Shown here piece after piece: positions 8,539 through 18,098 of a stretch of 64,000 bases of DNA (position 1 is the first letter of the stretch; each line of letters opens with the position of its first letter). This DNA comes from Candidatus Allofournierella pullicola. Lineage in GTDB: Bacteria; Bacillota; Clostridia; Oscillospirales; Ruminococcaceae. The stretch covers positions 142,171 to 206,170 of the forward strand of contig DXFW01000020.1 of NCBI GenBank assembly GCA_019114225.1, given 5' to 3'. The notes beneath the pieces were generated by a model. It was not told the origin of the DNA and made no database searches. It was given only the letters and a program-made list of their open reading frames with translations. The position numbers were made by a program, and so were the translations under genes.

Positions 8539-9138
8539 TCAGTTCTCCTTGACGTTGAGATAGGGGTTGGTGGCCTTTTCTTCCCCAAGGGTGGAGAAGG
8601 GGCCGTGGCCGGGCAGCACCTGGGTGTCGTCCGGCAGGGGCAGCGCCCGCAGCTTTGCAAGGCTTTGGCACATCTCCTGCCAGCTGCCGCCGGCAAGGTC
8701 GGTGCGGCCCACATCGCCGGCAAAAAGGGTGTCGCCGGTGAAGAGCAGGCCTTCACACAGCAGCACCCAGCTGCCCTTGCTGTGGCCGGGGGTGTGCCAG
8801 GGGGTGATGGAAAGGCCCGCCAGGGTGAGCGTTTCGCCGTCGGTGTAGCCCAGGGTGCCGGGGCCGGCGGGCATGAGCTGGGTGCCCTGCGCGTCCGCCG
8901 GGTCGAGATACACCGGGCAGTTCCACCGCTTTTGCAGCGCGGGCAGGCCGGTCATGTGGTCGTAGTGGCCGTGGGTGAGCAGGATGGCCTCCAGCGAGGC
9001 CCCCTCCCCTTCCAGCAGCTTGTCAAAGGCGGCAAGGCCGGGCGCGGGGTCGATGACCACGGCCTTGTTCCCCTCGCCCACCAGCACAAAGCTGTTGGTC
9101 TCCAGGGGGGCGGGGCCGTTGAGATGGAATACTTTCAT
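8539..9138 (-). CDS. MBL-fold metallo-hydrolase (glyoxalase II-like)
   Basis: A 199-residue metallo-beta-lactamase-fold protein with the metal motif THGHYDH near residue 55, a second His (HTPGHSKGS) and the GDTLF Asp motif, ending in a conserved PGHGPFST His. These ligate two metals in hydroxyacylglutathione hydrolase-like enzymes. The substrate is unknown. It sits between dtd and hemZ, as in many Clostridia. Confidence 0.88.
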   Translation of the reverse strand: MKVFHLNGPAPLETNSFVLVGEGNKAVVIDPAPGLAAFDKLLEGEGASLEAILLTHGHYDHMTGLPALQKRWNCPVYLDPADAQGTQLMPAGPGTLGYTDGETLTLAGLSITPWHTPGHSKGSWVLLCEGLLFTGDTLFAGDVGRTDLAGGSWQEMCQSLAKLRALPLPDDTQVLPGHGPFSTLGEEKATNPYLNVKEN

Positions 9139-9197
9139 GGGTGGTCTCCTTTTGGGGTTCGGGCGGCGCAGAAGCTTTTTCGGTCAAAGGCCGCCGC

Positions 9198-9647
9198 TCA
9201 CCACTGGTCGGTGTCGATGACGATGGTCACGGGGCCGTCGTTGGCGATGTTCACCAGCATATCCGCGCCGAACTCACCGTGCTTGACCTCCTTGAGGCCC
9301 TGCTTTTCCATCTCGGCCAAAAACAGCTCGTAAGCGTCGATGGAGAGGGGCGGCTTTGCCGCGGTGATATAGCTGGGGCGCTTGCCCTTTTTGGTATCGC
9401 CGTAAAGGGTGAAATTGCTCACCACCAGGGCGGAATAGCCCAGGTCCACGGCGCTCTTGTTCAGTTTGCCCTCCTCGTCCGGGAAGACGCGCAGGTTGGC
9501 GCACTTTTCGGCGAGTTTGGGCACGATGTCCAGGGTGTCGGTGTCCTTGACGCCCAGCAGGATGACAATGCCGGGGCCGATGGCTCTCGGCTCGCCCCCG
9601 TTCACCGACACGTCCGCTTTGCGCACGCACTGAATGACAGCTCGCAT
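9198..9647 (-). CDS. dtd: D-aminoacyl-tRNA deacylase
   Basis: 149 residues, the usual Dtd length. It has the SNFTLYGDTKKGKRPSY active-site block (a variant of the canonical SQFTL) and the cross-subunit Gly-cisPro motif in NDGPVT near the C-terminus. It removes D-amino acids from mischarged tRNA. It is located 27 bp after relA, a pairing conserved in Firmicutes. Confidence 0.94.
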   Translation of the reverse strand: MRAVIQCVRKADVSVNGGEPRAIGPGIVILLGVKDTDTLDIVPKLAEKCANLRVFPDEEGKLNKSAVDLGYSALVVSNFTLYGDTKKGKRPSYITAAKPPLSIDAYELFLAEMEKQGLKEVKHGEFGADMLVNIANDGPVTIVIDTDQW

Positions 9648-9674
9648 GGTTTCTTTCCTCCTTCGCGCCGGCCT

Positions 9675-11840
9675 TTAGATACGGATGACCTGGATGACGT
9701 CCCGCACCTTGCGCAGCTTTGCCAGCACGTTGTTGAGATGTTCGGTGTTGGAAATGCCCAGGGTAATGCTCATGGCGGCGCGGCCGTTGTCCACCGCGCG
9801 GGCGCTCATGGCGTAGATGGGCACGCGCAGCTCGCCCAGAGCCACCGCCACATCGCCCACCAGGCCGTCCCGGTTCATGGAGATGAGTTCCAGAGTGGCC
9901 TGGTAGTTCTCCTGCTCGCTGGCCTCCCAGTGGGCGGGCACCCAGCGGCCCCGGTTCTCGGGGTTGGAGAGGCTGGCCTGCACATTCTGGCAGCTCTTTT
10001 TGTGGATGGACACGCCGAAGCCCCGGGTGATGAAGCCCACGATCTCGTCGCCGGGCAGCGGGGTGCAGCACTTGGCGAACTTGACGGGGCAGTTGTCAAT
10101 GCCTTCCACCACCACGCCGTCGGTGCTCTTGGTGGTCTTGATGGGGATGTCCGCCAGGACGGCGGCCTTTGGCTGGGCAGCCTTGAGTTTGGCGTATTCG
10201 TCCTTCACCTTGCCCATCAAACGGCTGAGCTGCAGACCGCCGTAGCCCAGGGCGGCGTACATCTCCTCCACCGAGTTGAGACGCTGGCGGCGGGCGATCT
10301 CGGCCATGAAGTCGTCCCACTGGTCGTCCGGCACGTTGATGAGGTTACGGCGCATTTCCTTTTCCAGCGCCTCGCGGCCCTCCTGGATGTTCTCTTCCCG
10401 CCGCTCCTTCTTGAACCAGTTGCGGATCTTGTTGCGGGCCTCGCTGGTGGTGACGATCTTCAGCCAGTCGCGGCTGGGGCCCTTATCCGCCGGGCCGGTG
10501 AGGATTTCGATGATTTCGCCGGTGGCCACCTTGTGGTCGATGGGCACGATACGCCCGTTCACCTTGGCGCCCACCATGCGGTTGCCCACCGCCGAATGGA
10601 TGGCGTAGGCAAAGTCGATGGCGGTGGCGCCGGCGGGCAGATTGATGACGTCGCCCCGGGGGGTGAAGGCAAAGACCTCCTCGGGCAGCAGGTCGCCCTT
10701 GATGTCCTGGAGAAGGCTGCCCGCGTCGTCGCTCTCCCGCTGGCTCTCCAGCAGCTGGCGCACCCAGGCCAGGCGCTCGTCCAGCCGGTCGGAGCCCTGC
10801 ACGCCCGCTTTGTACTTCCAGTGGGCGGCCACGCCGTACTCCGCCATCTGGTCCATCTCACGGGTGCGGATCTGCACCTCGAAGGGAATGCCCTCGTGGC
10901 CGATGACGGTGGTGTGCAGCGATTGGTAGCCGTTGGGCTTGGGGGTGGAGATATAGTCCTTGAAGCGGTTGGGGATGGGGTGGTACATGTCGTGGATGAT
11001 ACCCAGGGCGTTGTAGCACTCGGCCACCGTGTCCAGAATGATACGCACCGCGTAAACGTCGTAGATCTCGGCAAAGTCCCGGTCCTGGATGAACATCTTG
11101 CGGTAGATACCGTAGACGCTCTTCACCCGGCTCTTCATGGCGGCGTTTTCCATGCCGTTCTCCGCCAGGCGCTGCTGGATGATCCGGCTGGTCTCGGCCA
11201 CGAAGGTCTCGCCGCCGTTGCCCGCCAGCAGGTCTTTTATCTCCTGGTAGCCCACCGGGTCCAGATACCGCAGGCTGCGGTCCTCCAGCTCTTCCTTGAT
11301 GTTGCTGATCCCCAGGCGGTGGGCGATGGGGGCATAGACCTCCATGGTCTCCAGGGCCTTGTCCCGCCGCTTCTGCTCGGGCCAGGCGTCGCCGGTGCGC
11401 ATGTTGTGCAGCCGGTCGCACAGCTTGATGATCATCACCCGCACGTCCTGGCTCATGGCCAGCAGCATTTTGCGCAGGTTTTCCGCCTGCTGCTCCTCCA
11501 CGCTGGAGAACTGGATCTTGGTCAGTTTGGTGACGCCGTCCACCAGGCGGGCCACGTCCGGCCCGAACTGGGACTGGATGTCCTCCAGCGCGGTGGCGGT
11601 GTCCTCCACCACGTCGTGCATGAGGGCGGCGGCCAGACTCTCGGTGTCCATGCCCAGCTCCACCAGCAGCAGCGCCACGTTCAGCGGGTGGCAGATATAC
11701 GGCTCGCCGGAGCGGCGCAGCTGCCCCGCATGGGCGGCGTCCGCCAGGGCGAACGCTTTGTCCAGCATGTCAAGGTCATAGGGACGGCCTGTGTCGGTGA
11801 CCGCCTTTTTCAAATCGGTATAGGTGATGTAGTCTGCCAT
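9675..11840 (-). CDS. relA: Bifunctional (p)ppGpp synthetase/hydrolase (Rel)
   Basis: A 721-residue long-form RSH protein. In order: HD hydrolase domain (HPLNVALLL and LMHDVVEDT, about 40-180), synthetase domain (RVKSVYGIYRKM, about 230-350), TGS domain (FTPRGDVINLPAGATAIDFA, about 390-455), a Cys-containing zinc-finger region and a C-terminal ACT domain. It makes and degrades the stringent-response alarmone and senses uncharged tRNA on ribosomes. The hydrolase HD pair is intact, so it is likely bifunctional. It begins 3 bp after recJ. Confidence 0.96.
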   Translation of the reverse strand: MADYITYTDLKKAVTDTGRPYDLDMLDKAFALADAAHAGQLRRSGEPYICHPLNVALLLVELGMDTESLAAALMHDVVEDTATALEDIQSQFGPDVARLVDGVTKLTKIQFSSVEEQQAENLRKMLLAMSQDVRVMIIKLCDRLHNMRTGDAWPEQKRRDKALETMEVYAPIAHRLGISNIKEELEDRSLRYLDPVGYQEIKDLLAGNGGETFVAETSRIIQQRLAENGMENAAMKSRVKSVYGIYRKMFIQDRDFAEIYDVYAVRIILDTVAECYNALGIIHDMYHPIPNRFKDYISTPKPNGYQSLHTTVIGHEGIPFEVQIRTREMDQMAEYGVAAHWKYKAGVQGSDRLDERLAWVRQLLESQRESDDAGSLLQDIKGDLLPEEVFAFTPRGDVINLPAGATAIDFAYAIHSAVGNRMVGAKVNGRIVPIDHKVATGEIIEILTGPADKGPSRDWLKIVTTSEARNKIRNWFKKERREENIQEGREALEKEMRRNLINVPDDQWDDFMAEIARRQRLNSVEEMYAALGYGGLQLSRLMGKVKDEYAKLKAAQPKAAVLADIPIKTTKSTDGVVVEGIDNCPVKFAKCCTPLPGDEIVGFITRGFGVSIHKKSCQNVQASLSNPENRGRWVPAHWEASEQENYQATLELISMNRDGLVGDVAVALGELRVPIYAMSARAVDNGRAAMSITLGISNTEHLNNVLAKLRKVRDVIQVIRI

Positions 11841-11843
11841 GGA

Positions 11844-13877
11844 TCATGCCTCCAGAGCTTTGAGAATGGGCGCGGCGGAAAGGTCCTTCTTTCCTTCCAC
11901 CGGCGCCGGGGCAATGCGGCGGGCGCCGTTTTCCCGCCGCACCTGCACCAGGCCCAGCTGACGCAGGGCCTTGAGGCCCACAAGGGTGCGGCCGGTGTGT
12001 TCCGCGCCCATGCGGGCCAGCAGGGGCAGAAGGTCGTCCGCAGAGACGCCCCCCTGCCGGATAAGCCGGTAAAGGGCCGCGATGTGGACCCGGTCCGGCA
12101 AAAGCAGGCGCTTTTCCTCCTCTGTGAGACAAGCGCCGCAGTTGAAGGCTTCATAGAGCGCTGCCTGCCGCACCGCCGTGTCGGGCAGGCCCGCGGGGCG
12201 CAGGGCGCGCACCCGGGCGGAGATCTGCGGCCCGTTTTTGCCCTCGTAGACCGAGAGGCTCAGGGCCGCGTCCACCCGGTCGCCCGGCTGGTAGGCCAGC
12301 TGAGCGGGAGCGGTGCCGAAGCAGACGGCGAAAATGCTGCCGCCGCCCTGCCGCAGCCGCAGCCGGACATGTTTTCCGTCGCTCACCGGGAACACGCCGT
12401 CCACCACCGCGTCCGGCAGGAAAAAGACCGGGGCGGGGTTTTCATGGCCGCAGGGAGCCAGGTACGCAAGGCTCTCCACGTCCTGCACCGTCAGCGTTTC
12501 CAGACGCACGGCGGCGTCCAGCCGCAGGGGCGGCGTTTCCAGAACGGGGTACTCTTTGGCGGCGTAGTCGTTGATGGCCCGGCGCAGGGCGAAGATGTTT
12601 TCTTCTTTTACCGACAGGCCCGCCGCCATGGCATGGCCGCCGAAGCGGATGAGCACCGGCGCGCAGGCGCTGATGGCGCCGTGGAGGTTGAAGCCGGGCA
12701 CGCTGCGCCCGGAACCTTTGCCCTCGCCGTTCTGCACGCTGATGACCAGCGTGGGCTTGCCGTATTTTTCCACCAGGCGGCTGGCCACAATGCCGATGAC
12801 GCCGGGGTGGAAGCCTTCGCCCCAGACCAGCAGCACCCGGTCCCGCAGGCGGGAGGGGTCGGCGGCGATCTGGGCCTCGGCCTCACTCAGAATGGACTGC
12901 TCGGCAGCCTGCCGGTCGGCGTTGGCCTGGCACAGGCGGGCCGTGAGGTCCTGGGCTTTTTCAAAATCTTCGCACAGCAGCAGCTGCAGCGCGGCGGCGG
13001 CGGACTCCATGCGCCCGGCGGCGTTGAGCCGCGGGGCCAAAGCGAAGCTGATGTTCTCGGCGGTGACGGGCTTGTCGGCCAGGCCGCAGCCCTCCAGCAG
13101 CGCCACAAGGCCGGGACGCTCGCAGTTTTCCAGCAGCGCGAGGCCGTGTTTCACGATGGTGCGGTTCTCCCCCACCAGCGGCATGACGTCCGCCACCGTG
13201 CCGATGGCCGCCAGATCGCCGCACTGCTCCAGCAGCTCCTCGGGGGGGCAGCCGTCCAGCGCGGCGCACAGTTTGAAAGCCACACCCGCGCCGGACAGGC
13301 ACTTGAAGGGGCTTTCGTCGTCGGAGCGGGCGGGGTCCACCACCGCCACCGCCCCGGGCAGTTCCGCGCCGGGCAGATGGTGGTCGGTGACCACCACGTC
13401 CACCCCCAGCTCGGCGGCGCGCTTGATCTCCCCGACGGCGGAAACGCCGTTGTCCACGGTGATGATGAGCTTGAAGCCCTTTTCCGCAAGGCTCTCCACG
13501 ATGGGCACGGTGAGACCGTAGCCCTCTTCGTCCCGGCTGGGCAGCTTGCAGCGCACGCTGGCCCCCATGCCCCGCAAATGCTCAAAGAGCAGGGCGGTGG
13601 CGGTGACGCCGTCCACGTCGTAGTCGCCGAAGATGACGATGGCTTCGCCCGCGTCCACTGCTTTCAGGATACGCGCCACGGCCTTGTCCATATCCTTCAG
13701 CGCGAAGGGGTCGCTCAGCGGAGCGTCCTGCGTGAGAAAGGCCATGGCCTTTTCGGGGCTGTCCAGCCCCCGGGCCACAAGAATGCGCGCCAGCAGGCCG
13801 GGCGCGCCGATGGCCGCGGCCAGTCTGGCCACGGTTTTTTCGTCGGGCGTTGGTACCTGCCAGGTGCGGAAATTCAT
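11844..13877 (-). CDS. recJ: Single-stranded-DNA-specific exonuclease RecJ
   Basis: About 677 residues with the DHH phosphoesterase motifs: DYDVDGVTA (motif I) and VVTDHHLPG (DHH), followed by the DHHA1 domain and an OB-fold. A further C-terminal winged-helix-like extension ends near relA. RecJ degrades ssDNA 5' to 3' in recombination and mismatch repair. The ATG at 13877 is preceded by AAGGAG at good spacing and replaces an upstream alternative start at 13922. Confidence 0.94.
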   Translation of the reverse strand: MNFRTWQVPTPDEKTVARLAAAIGAPGLLARILVARGLDSPEKAMAFLTQDAPLSDPFALKDMDKAVARILKAVDAGEAIVIFGDYDVDGVTATALLFEHLRGMGASVRCKLPSRDEEGYGLTVPIVESLAEKGFKLIITVDNGVSAVGEIKRAAELGVDVVVTDHHLPGAELPGAVAVVDPARSDDESPFKCLSGAGVAFKLCAALDGCPPEELLEQCGDLAAIGTVADVMPLVGENRTIVKHGLALLENCERPGLVALLEGCGLADKPVTAENISFALAPRLNAAGRMESAAAALQLLLCEDFEKAQDLTARLCQANADRQAAEQSILSEAEAQIAADPSRLRDRVLLVWGEGFHPGVIGIVASRLVEKYGKPTLVISVQNGEGKGSGRSVPGFNLHGAISACAPVLIRFGGHAMAAGLSVKEENIFALRRAINDYAAKEYPVLETPPLRLDAAVRLETLTVQDVESLAYLAPCGHENPAPVFFLPDAVVDGVFPVSDGKHVRLRLRQGGGSIFAVCFGTAPAQLAYQPGDRVDAALSLSVYEGKNGPQISARVRALRPAGLPDTAVRQAALYEAFNCGACLTEEEKRLLLPDRVHIAALYRLIRQGGVSADDLLPLLARMGAEHTGRTLVGLKALRQLGLVQVRRENGARRIAPAPVEGKKDLSAAPILKALEA

Positions 13878-13896
13878 GGGTCGGAGCTCCTTATGG

Positions 13897-15162
13897 TCAA
13901 GATTGGTATTCCGCCAGCCCATCCTGGGCCAGCATGGTCTGCATGGCGCTGATCTCGCTGGAGATGTCCAGCGCGGTGTCGGAAAGCAGGTCGTTGCGCA
14001 GGTTGTCGAAGGCGGTGTTCAGTGTGGCCAGAATGCCGCCGATCTCCTGGCGGATGCTGCCTGCGGCCTCGCCCTGCTGGTCCTTCACGTCGGCGTAGGT
14101 GCGCAGCAGCTTGAGGGTGGTGGGCATGTAGTAGCGGGCGAACTTGCGCACCTTGCCCGCGCTGGCGGGGTGGGCCTTCACCCAGTTCTGGATGTCGGCG
14201 GTGGTCACGCGCATGTGGAGCAGGCTGTCCCGCAGTTCGGGCTGGTCGGTCATGGAGGCGATGTGCTCGCCCAGCAGAAAATCGAAGTCGGTGCACTGCT
14301 GCATGAGCTCCGCCAGTTCGTTTGCGCCGGCAGGGGCTGCCTCGGCCCGTGCGGCGGCCTCCTGCCGGCGCTGCAGGTTGCGGTACTCGGCGGCGCTGAT
14401 GAAGAACACCCCGTCGTCGTCATCCAAAAAGGCGTCGGGCAGCCAGCCCTGGCGGATCATCCGGTCCAGGTCTTTTTTCACGTAGCTCACCGGGTGGCGG
14501 ACGGCTTCGGCCATGCGCTGCAGCGGCGCCGAGCGATCGCTGCCCATGGCGGCCAGATACCGCCGCATACGCCCGCGGCGGGCGGGCTGGCTGAAGGCCC
14601 AGCGGGCGGCGAAAGCGAAAGCGGCGGTGACGCCCAGCAGGAACACCAGAGAGATGAGGACGATCACATCAAAGAAAAAAGCGAGGCTGAGGAGCGCCGT
14701 CAGCGCCATGAGGCCGGCGACTACCGCGCAGATGACCGCCAGGGTGCCGCCGAAGATGCAAAGCCCGTCGCGCAGGCCGGAGGAAAGGCTCGAACCGGCC
14801 TGGTTCATCCGGGAGGCCAGGGCGTCTCCCGCCCGCCGGGCGGCCTGCTGGGCCTGGCTCTGGTGTTTTTGCTGGGCGGCGGTCTTGCGCACGTCCCGCG
14901 CCGCGCCGCTCAAAGCGCTGCCCATCTCACGGGTGGTGTCGCCCAAAGCGCCGCCCACCTCCTGGGCGATGACCCGGCCCAGTTCATGGATGCTCTGGGC
15001 CAGCTCCTGGGCAGAGTCCCGCACCGGGGGCGGCGGTGTTGCGCCGCCCTGTCCGCCGGCCGGCTTCCCGGCGTTTTTCTGCTCGTTGAACGTCTGCTGC
15101 ACCTTCTGGCGCAGGATGCGCTCGTATTGATAGGGGTCTCTGGGTTTCTGGTTCTCGGCCAT
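13897..15162 (-). CDS. XpaC-like membrane protein (5-bromo-4-chloroindolyl phosphate hydrolysis family)
   Basis: A 421-residue protein with a Gln/Ala-rich coiled-coil N-terminus (1-110), two hydrophobic segments (about 130-185, containing LTALLSLAFFFDVIVLISLV), and a cytoplasmic C-terminal helical domain resembling the XpaC family. The family is named from an old phenotype with X-phosphate; the biochemical role is unknown. The ATG at 15162 follows AGGTGG and is preferred over a TTG seven codons upstream. Confidence 0.65.
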   Translation of the reverse strand: MAENQKPRDPYQYERILRQKVQQTFNEQKNAGKPAGGQGGATPPPPVRDSAQELAQSIHELGRVIAQEVGGALGDTTREMGSALSGAARDVRKTAAQQKHQSQAQQAARRAGDALASRMNQAGSSLSSGLRDGLCIFGGTLAVICAVVAGLMALTALLSLAFFFDVIVLISLVFLLGVTAAFAFAARWAFSQPARRGRMRRYLAAMGSDRSAPLQRMAEAVRHPVSYVKKDLDRMIRQGWLPDAFLDDDDGVFFISAAEYRNLQRRQEAAARAEAAPAGANELAELMQQCTDFDFLLGEHIASMTDQPELRDSLLHMRVTTADIQNWVKAHPASAGKVRKFARYYMPTTLKLLRTYADVKDQQGEAAGSIRQEIGGILATLNTAFDNLRNDLLSDTALDISSEISAMQTMLAQDGLAEYQS

Positions 15163-15225
15163 AACGGCCACCTGCCTTTCCAAGGGGTATCTCTGCGCCC
15201 CGCGCAGGGGCGCTGCAAAACACAG

Positions 15226-16818
15226 TTATTCCGCGGGGGCGCTGCCCTCGATGATGGCCCGGGCCACCCGCAGGCCGTCCACCGCGGCGCTCATGATGCC
15301 GCCGGCGTAGCCCGCGCCTTCGCCGCAGGGGTAGAGCCCGGGCAGCGCGGCGCACTGGAAGTCGGCTCCCCGCTCCAATCGCACAGGGCTGGAGGTGCGG
15401 GTCTCAAGGCCGGTGAGCACCGCCGACGGCCCGGCATAGCCGGGCAGCTTGCGGTCGAAGGCGGCAAGGCCGGTGCGAAGGCCCTGGGCCAGTTCCCCGG
15501 GCAGCAGGCTGCCCAGGTCAAAGGCGCGCACGCCCCGGTCATAGGTGGGCCGCACCGCGCCGAGGCGCAGGGTGCCCTCCCCGTTCAAAAAGCTCCGCAC
15601 CGTTTCGGCGGGGGCGGTGTAATCACTGCCGCCCGCCCGGAAGGCCGCCTGTTCCAGCTGCCGCTGGAAGGCCACCGCTTTCATGGCGTCGCCGCCGAAA
15701 TCGGAGCCGTCCACACTGATGACCACCGCCGCGTTGGCGTTTTTGCCCGCCCGGGCGTGGTAGCTCATGCCGTTGGTCAAAACGCCGCCCTCTTCGCTGG
15801 CGGCGGCCACCACCTGGCCGCCGGGGCACATGCAGAAGGTGTAGACGCAGCGCTTGCCCACATGGTGGCTCAGCTGGTACTCGCCGGGAGGCAGCGTCGG
15901 ATGGCCGGCGGCGGCATGGTACAGGCCCTTGTCGATATCGCTTTGCAGATGTTCGGCCCGGAAGCCCACCGAGAAGGGCTTGGCCGACAGGGGCAGGCCG
16001 CTTTCGGCCAGCATGGCAAAGGTGTCCCGGGCGGAGTGGCCCACCGCCAGCACCAGACGCTGGCAGGGGATGAGCCCCGCCGTGGTGTCTGCGGCGGTCA
16101 GCCGCCCGTTCTTTTCTTCCAGCCCGGTGAGGGCGGTCTCAAAGAGCACCCGCCCGCCCAGGGCCTCGATCTCGGCGCGGATGGAGGAGATGACCCCCCG
16201 CAGCAGGTCGGTGCCCACATGGGGTTTTTGCTGCCAGGCGATCTCGGCGGGCGCGCCGTGGGCCAGCAGGGTGTCGGTGACAAAGCCGCACAGTTCATCC
16301 CCGATACGGGTGGTGAGCTTGCCGTCGGAGAAGGTGCCCGCGCCGCCCTCACCGAACTGGATGTTGGCATTGGGTTCCAGCGCGCCGCCGGCGAAAAAGC
16401 GTTCCACCGCCGCCACCCGCTTCTCGAGGGCCGGCCCCCGCTCCAGCACCAGGGGGCGGTAGCCCGCCCTTGCCAGCGCCAGCGCGGCAAAGAGCCCCGC
16501 AGGCCCCAGGCCCGCCACCACCGGCGGGTCCTGCAGCGGCGCGCCGCCGGGCAGGGGGCGGTATTCGGCATGGCGGGCCAATGCAACACAAGGCGCGGAA
16601 CCGGCCAAGGCCAGTTCCGCACCTTCGTCTTTGAGGCGCACGCCAATGGTATACACCAGCGAGGGCCGGCCGTGGCGGGCGTCCACCGAAAGGCGGGCCA
16701 CGCCGGTGCCGGCCACGTCGCCGGGGCGTATCTTCAAAATCTTCAGCGCTCTGCCTGCCGCCTCGGCCTCGGGCCGGGGCGTGTTCAGGGGCAGGCGCAC
16801 ACCGCGCACCAGTAACAT
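15226..16818 (-). CDS. FAD-dependent oxidoreductase, HI0933/YhiN-like
   Basis: About 530 residues. There is a short N-terminal ferredoxin-like region (1-75), then a dinucleotide-binding motif (VVAGLGPAGLFAALALARAG), an internal FGEGGAGTFSDGKLT motif, and a C-terminal GYAGGIMSAAVDG flavin-binding block. This matches conserved NAD(P)/FAD-dependent proteins annotated as uncharacterised dehydrogenases. The substrate is unknown. The ATG shares bases with the cdaR stop (TGATG), so translation is probably coupled. Confidence 0.82.
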   Translation of the reverse strand: MLLVRGVRLPLNTPRPEAEAAGRALKILKIRPGDVAGTGVARLSVDARHGRPSLVYTIGVRLKDEGAELALAGSAPCVALARHAEYRPLPGGAPLQDPPVVAGLGPAGLFAALALARAGYRPLVLERGPALEKRVAAVERFFAGGALEPNANIQFGEGGAGTFSDGKLTTRIGDELCGFVTDTLLAHGAPAEIAWQQKPHVGTDLLRGVISSIRAEIEALGGRVLFETALTGLEEKNGRLTAADTTAGLIPCQRLVLAVGHSARDTFAMLAESGLPLSAKPFSVGFRAEHLQSDIDKGLYHAAAGHPTLPPGEYQLSHHVGKRCVYTFCMCPGGQVVAAASEEGGVLTNGMSYHARAGKNANAAVVISVDGSDFGGDAMKAVAFQRQLEQAAFRAGGSDYTAPAETVRSFLNGEGTLRLGAVRPTYDRGVRAFDLGSLLPGELAQGLRTGLAAFDRKLPGYAGPSAVLTGLETRTSSPVRLERGADFQCAALPGLYPCGEGAGYAGGIMSAAVDGLRVARAIIEGSAPAE

Positions 16819-18098
16819 CAGCCCTGAGCGCCGGCGGCGCTCACCTGACACTCCACCGAGTAGCTGCCGGTGGCGAAGATGGTGGTGGAGGCGGGGATCT
16901 GAATGCTGGCGGCGATCTTTTCACGGCCTTCCGCGATCTGGATGTCGGAAGCGTCCACCACGGCCACCACGCTGTTGGGGCTGAGGGATTCCAGCTCTTC
17001 CTCCGGGCCCACCAGCACCACGCCGGTGATCCGGGAATCCAGCGCCTTGATCTCCATGTTGGCGGGCTGGTTGATGACCCGGATCTGGCTGACGTTGAGG
17101 GTCTTGGTGGCATACCCCTGGGTGTTGAAGGTGAGGTTGACGGTGGAGAGATTGTCGCGGCTCTCCACGCCCTTGGGCAGATTCACCTGCAGCTGATAGA
17201 CCTTGTCCAGCTGGAAGCTGGAGAGGTCGAAGTCGCTGACGGTGATCTCGGTGAGGTTCTGGATGACCGACGAGCGGCCGGAGACCACCATGGTCTCCTG
17301 GCTGAGGGTGTAGTCCAGAGAATTCAGATCAAAGTTGGGCGGGTAGTTGATGAAGTTGACGCTCAGGGGCAGCTCCGCGTTCTGGTAAACGGTGAGGTTC
17401 ACATCCACGATGGAATTGTCCAGCGTGGAGAACTCCAGATCCATGGGCTGGTTGTTCACATCCCGCACTTCCAGGGTGACGGTGGCGATCTTGCTGGTGG
17501 AGAGGTTCTCCAGATCGGTGCTTGCAGGCACCTTGGCCACAATGCTGCCGATCTTTTCCACTTCGCTCTCCGGCCCGCGCACCGTCACGATGGAGGGCGC
17601 GGCGGTGGTGCTGTGGAGCACAAAGCCGTCGGCAATGGTGATCTGCTGGTCCATCTCCACCTGCACGGTGAACTCCTTGCTCTCGATGGTGTCGAACACC
17701 ACGGTCACGGTGTCGGAGGTGGAGGCGGTGACCCGGGAGGCGCTGTTGCCCAGCACCCGCACCAGCAGGTTCAGTTCCCAGGTGCCCGGCCCCTTGACCA
17801 CGGAATAGTCGGGGTAGACCAGCACGTTTTCCGCCGTGAGGCCGAAAACGTCGGTGCCGTTGCCCGCCAGTTCCACGGTGGCCTGGGCCATGGGGTCGTT
17901 GATGATGTCCAGCCCGAGGCTGGTGTACATCTGGCTGTCCTGCTCAAAGTTCACCGGCACGCCCTTGAGCCGGTTGGTCTGATCCGGGTCGATGTAGACG
18001 GTGACGATGGTCCAGATGAGCAGGGCAATGCCCAGCGAGAGCAGGATGTTCACGCCCCGGTTGTTCAAAAAGGAACGGTCAATCTTTCTTTTTTTCAT
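16818..18098 (-). CDS. cdaR: YbbR-domain regulator of c-di-AMP cyclase
   Basis: A 426-residue protein with one N-terminal transmembrane helix (about 15-35, ILLSLGIALLIWTIVTVYI) and about four extracytoplasmic YbbR repeats. CdaR contacts CdaA and tunes its activity. Its N-terminal coding region overlaps the end of cdaA by 20 bp and its stop overlaps the oxidoreductase start. The usual third partner, glmM, does not follow in this window. Confidence 0.92.
   Translation of the reverse strand: MKKRKIDRSFLNNRGVNILLSLGIALLIWTIVTVYIDPDQTNRLKGVPVNFEQDSQMYTSLGLDIINDPMAQATVELAGNGTDVFGLTAENVLVYPDYSVVKGPGTWELNLLVRVLGNSASRVTASTSDTVTVVFDTIESKEFTVQVEMDQQITIADGFVLHSTTAAPSIVTVRGPESEVEKIGSIVAKVPASTDLENLSTSKIATVTLEVRDVNNQPMDLEFSTLDNSIVDVNLTVYQNAELPLSVNFINYPPNFDLNSLDYTLSQETMVVSGRSSVIQNLTEITVSDFDLSSFQLDKVYQLQVNLPKGVESRDNLSTVNLTFNTQGYATKTLNVSQIRVINQPANMEIKALDSRITGVVLVGPEEELESLSPNSVVAVVDASDIQIAEGREKIAASIQIPASTTIFATGSYSVECQVSAAGAQG

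Noticed and set aside
9141..13952. Very long plus-strand open frame opposite dtd, relA and recJ
   Set aside because: Three recognisable, motif-complete genes lie on the other strand. Long antisense frames are expected in GC-rich DNA, and the product is low-complexity Gly/His/Val-rich.
13633..16815. Plus-strand frame of about 1060 codons opposite recJ, the XpaC-like gene and the oxidoreductase
   Set aside because: Same shadow effect; composition is unlike any protein family and the opposite strand is well explained.
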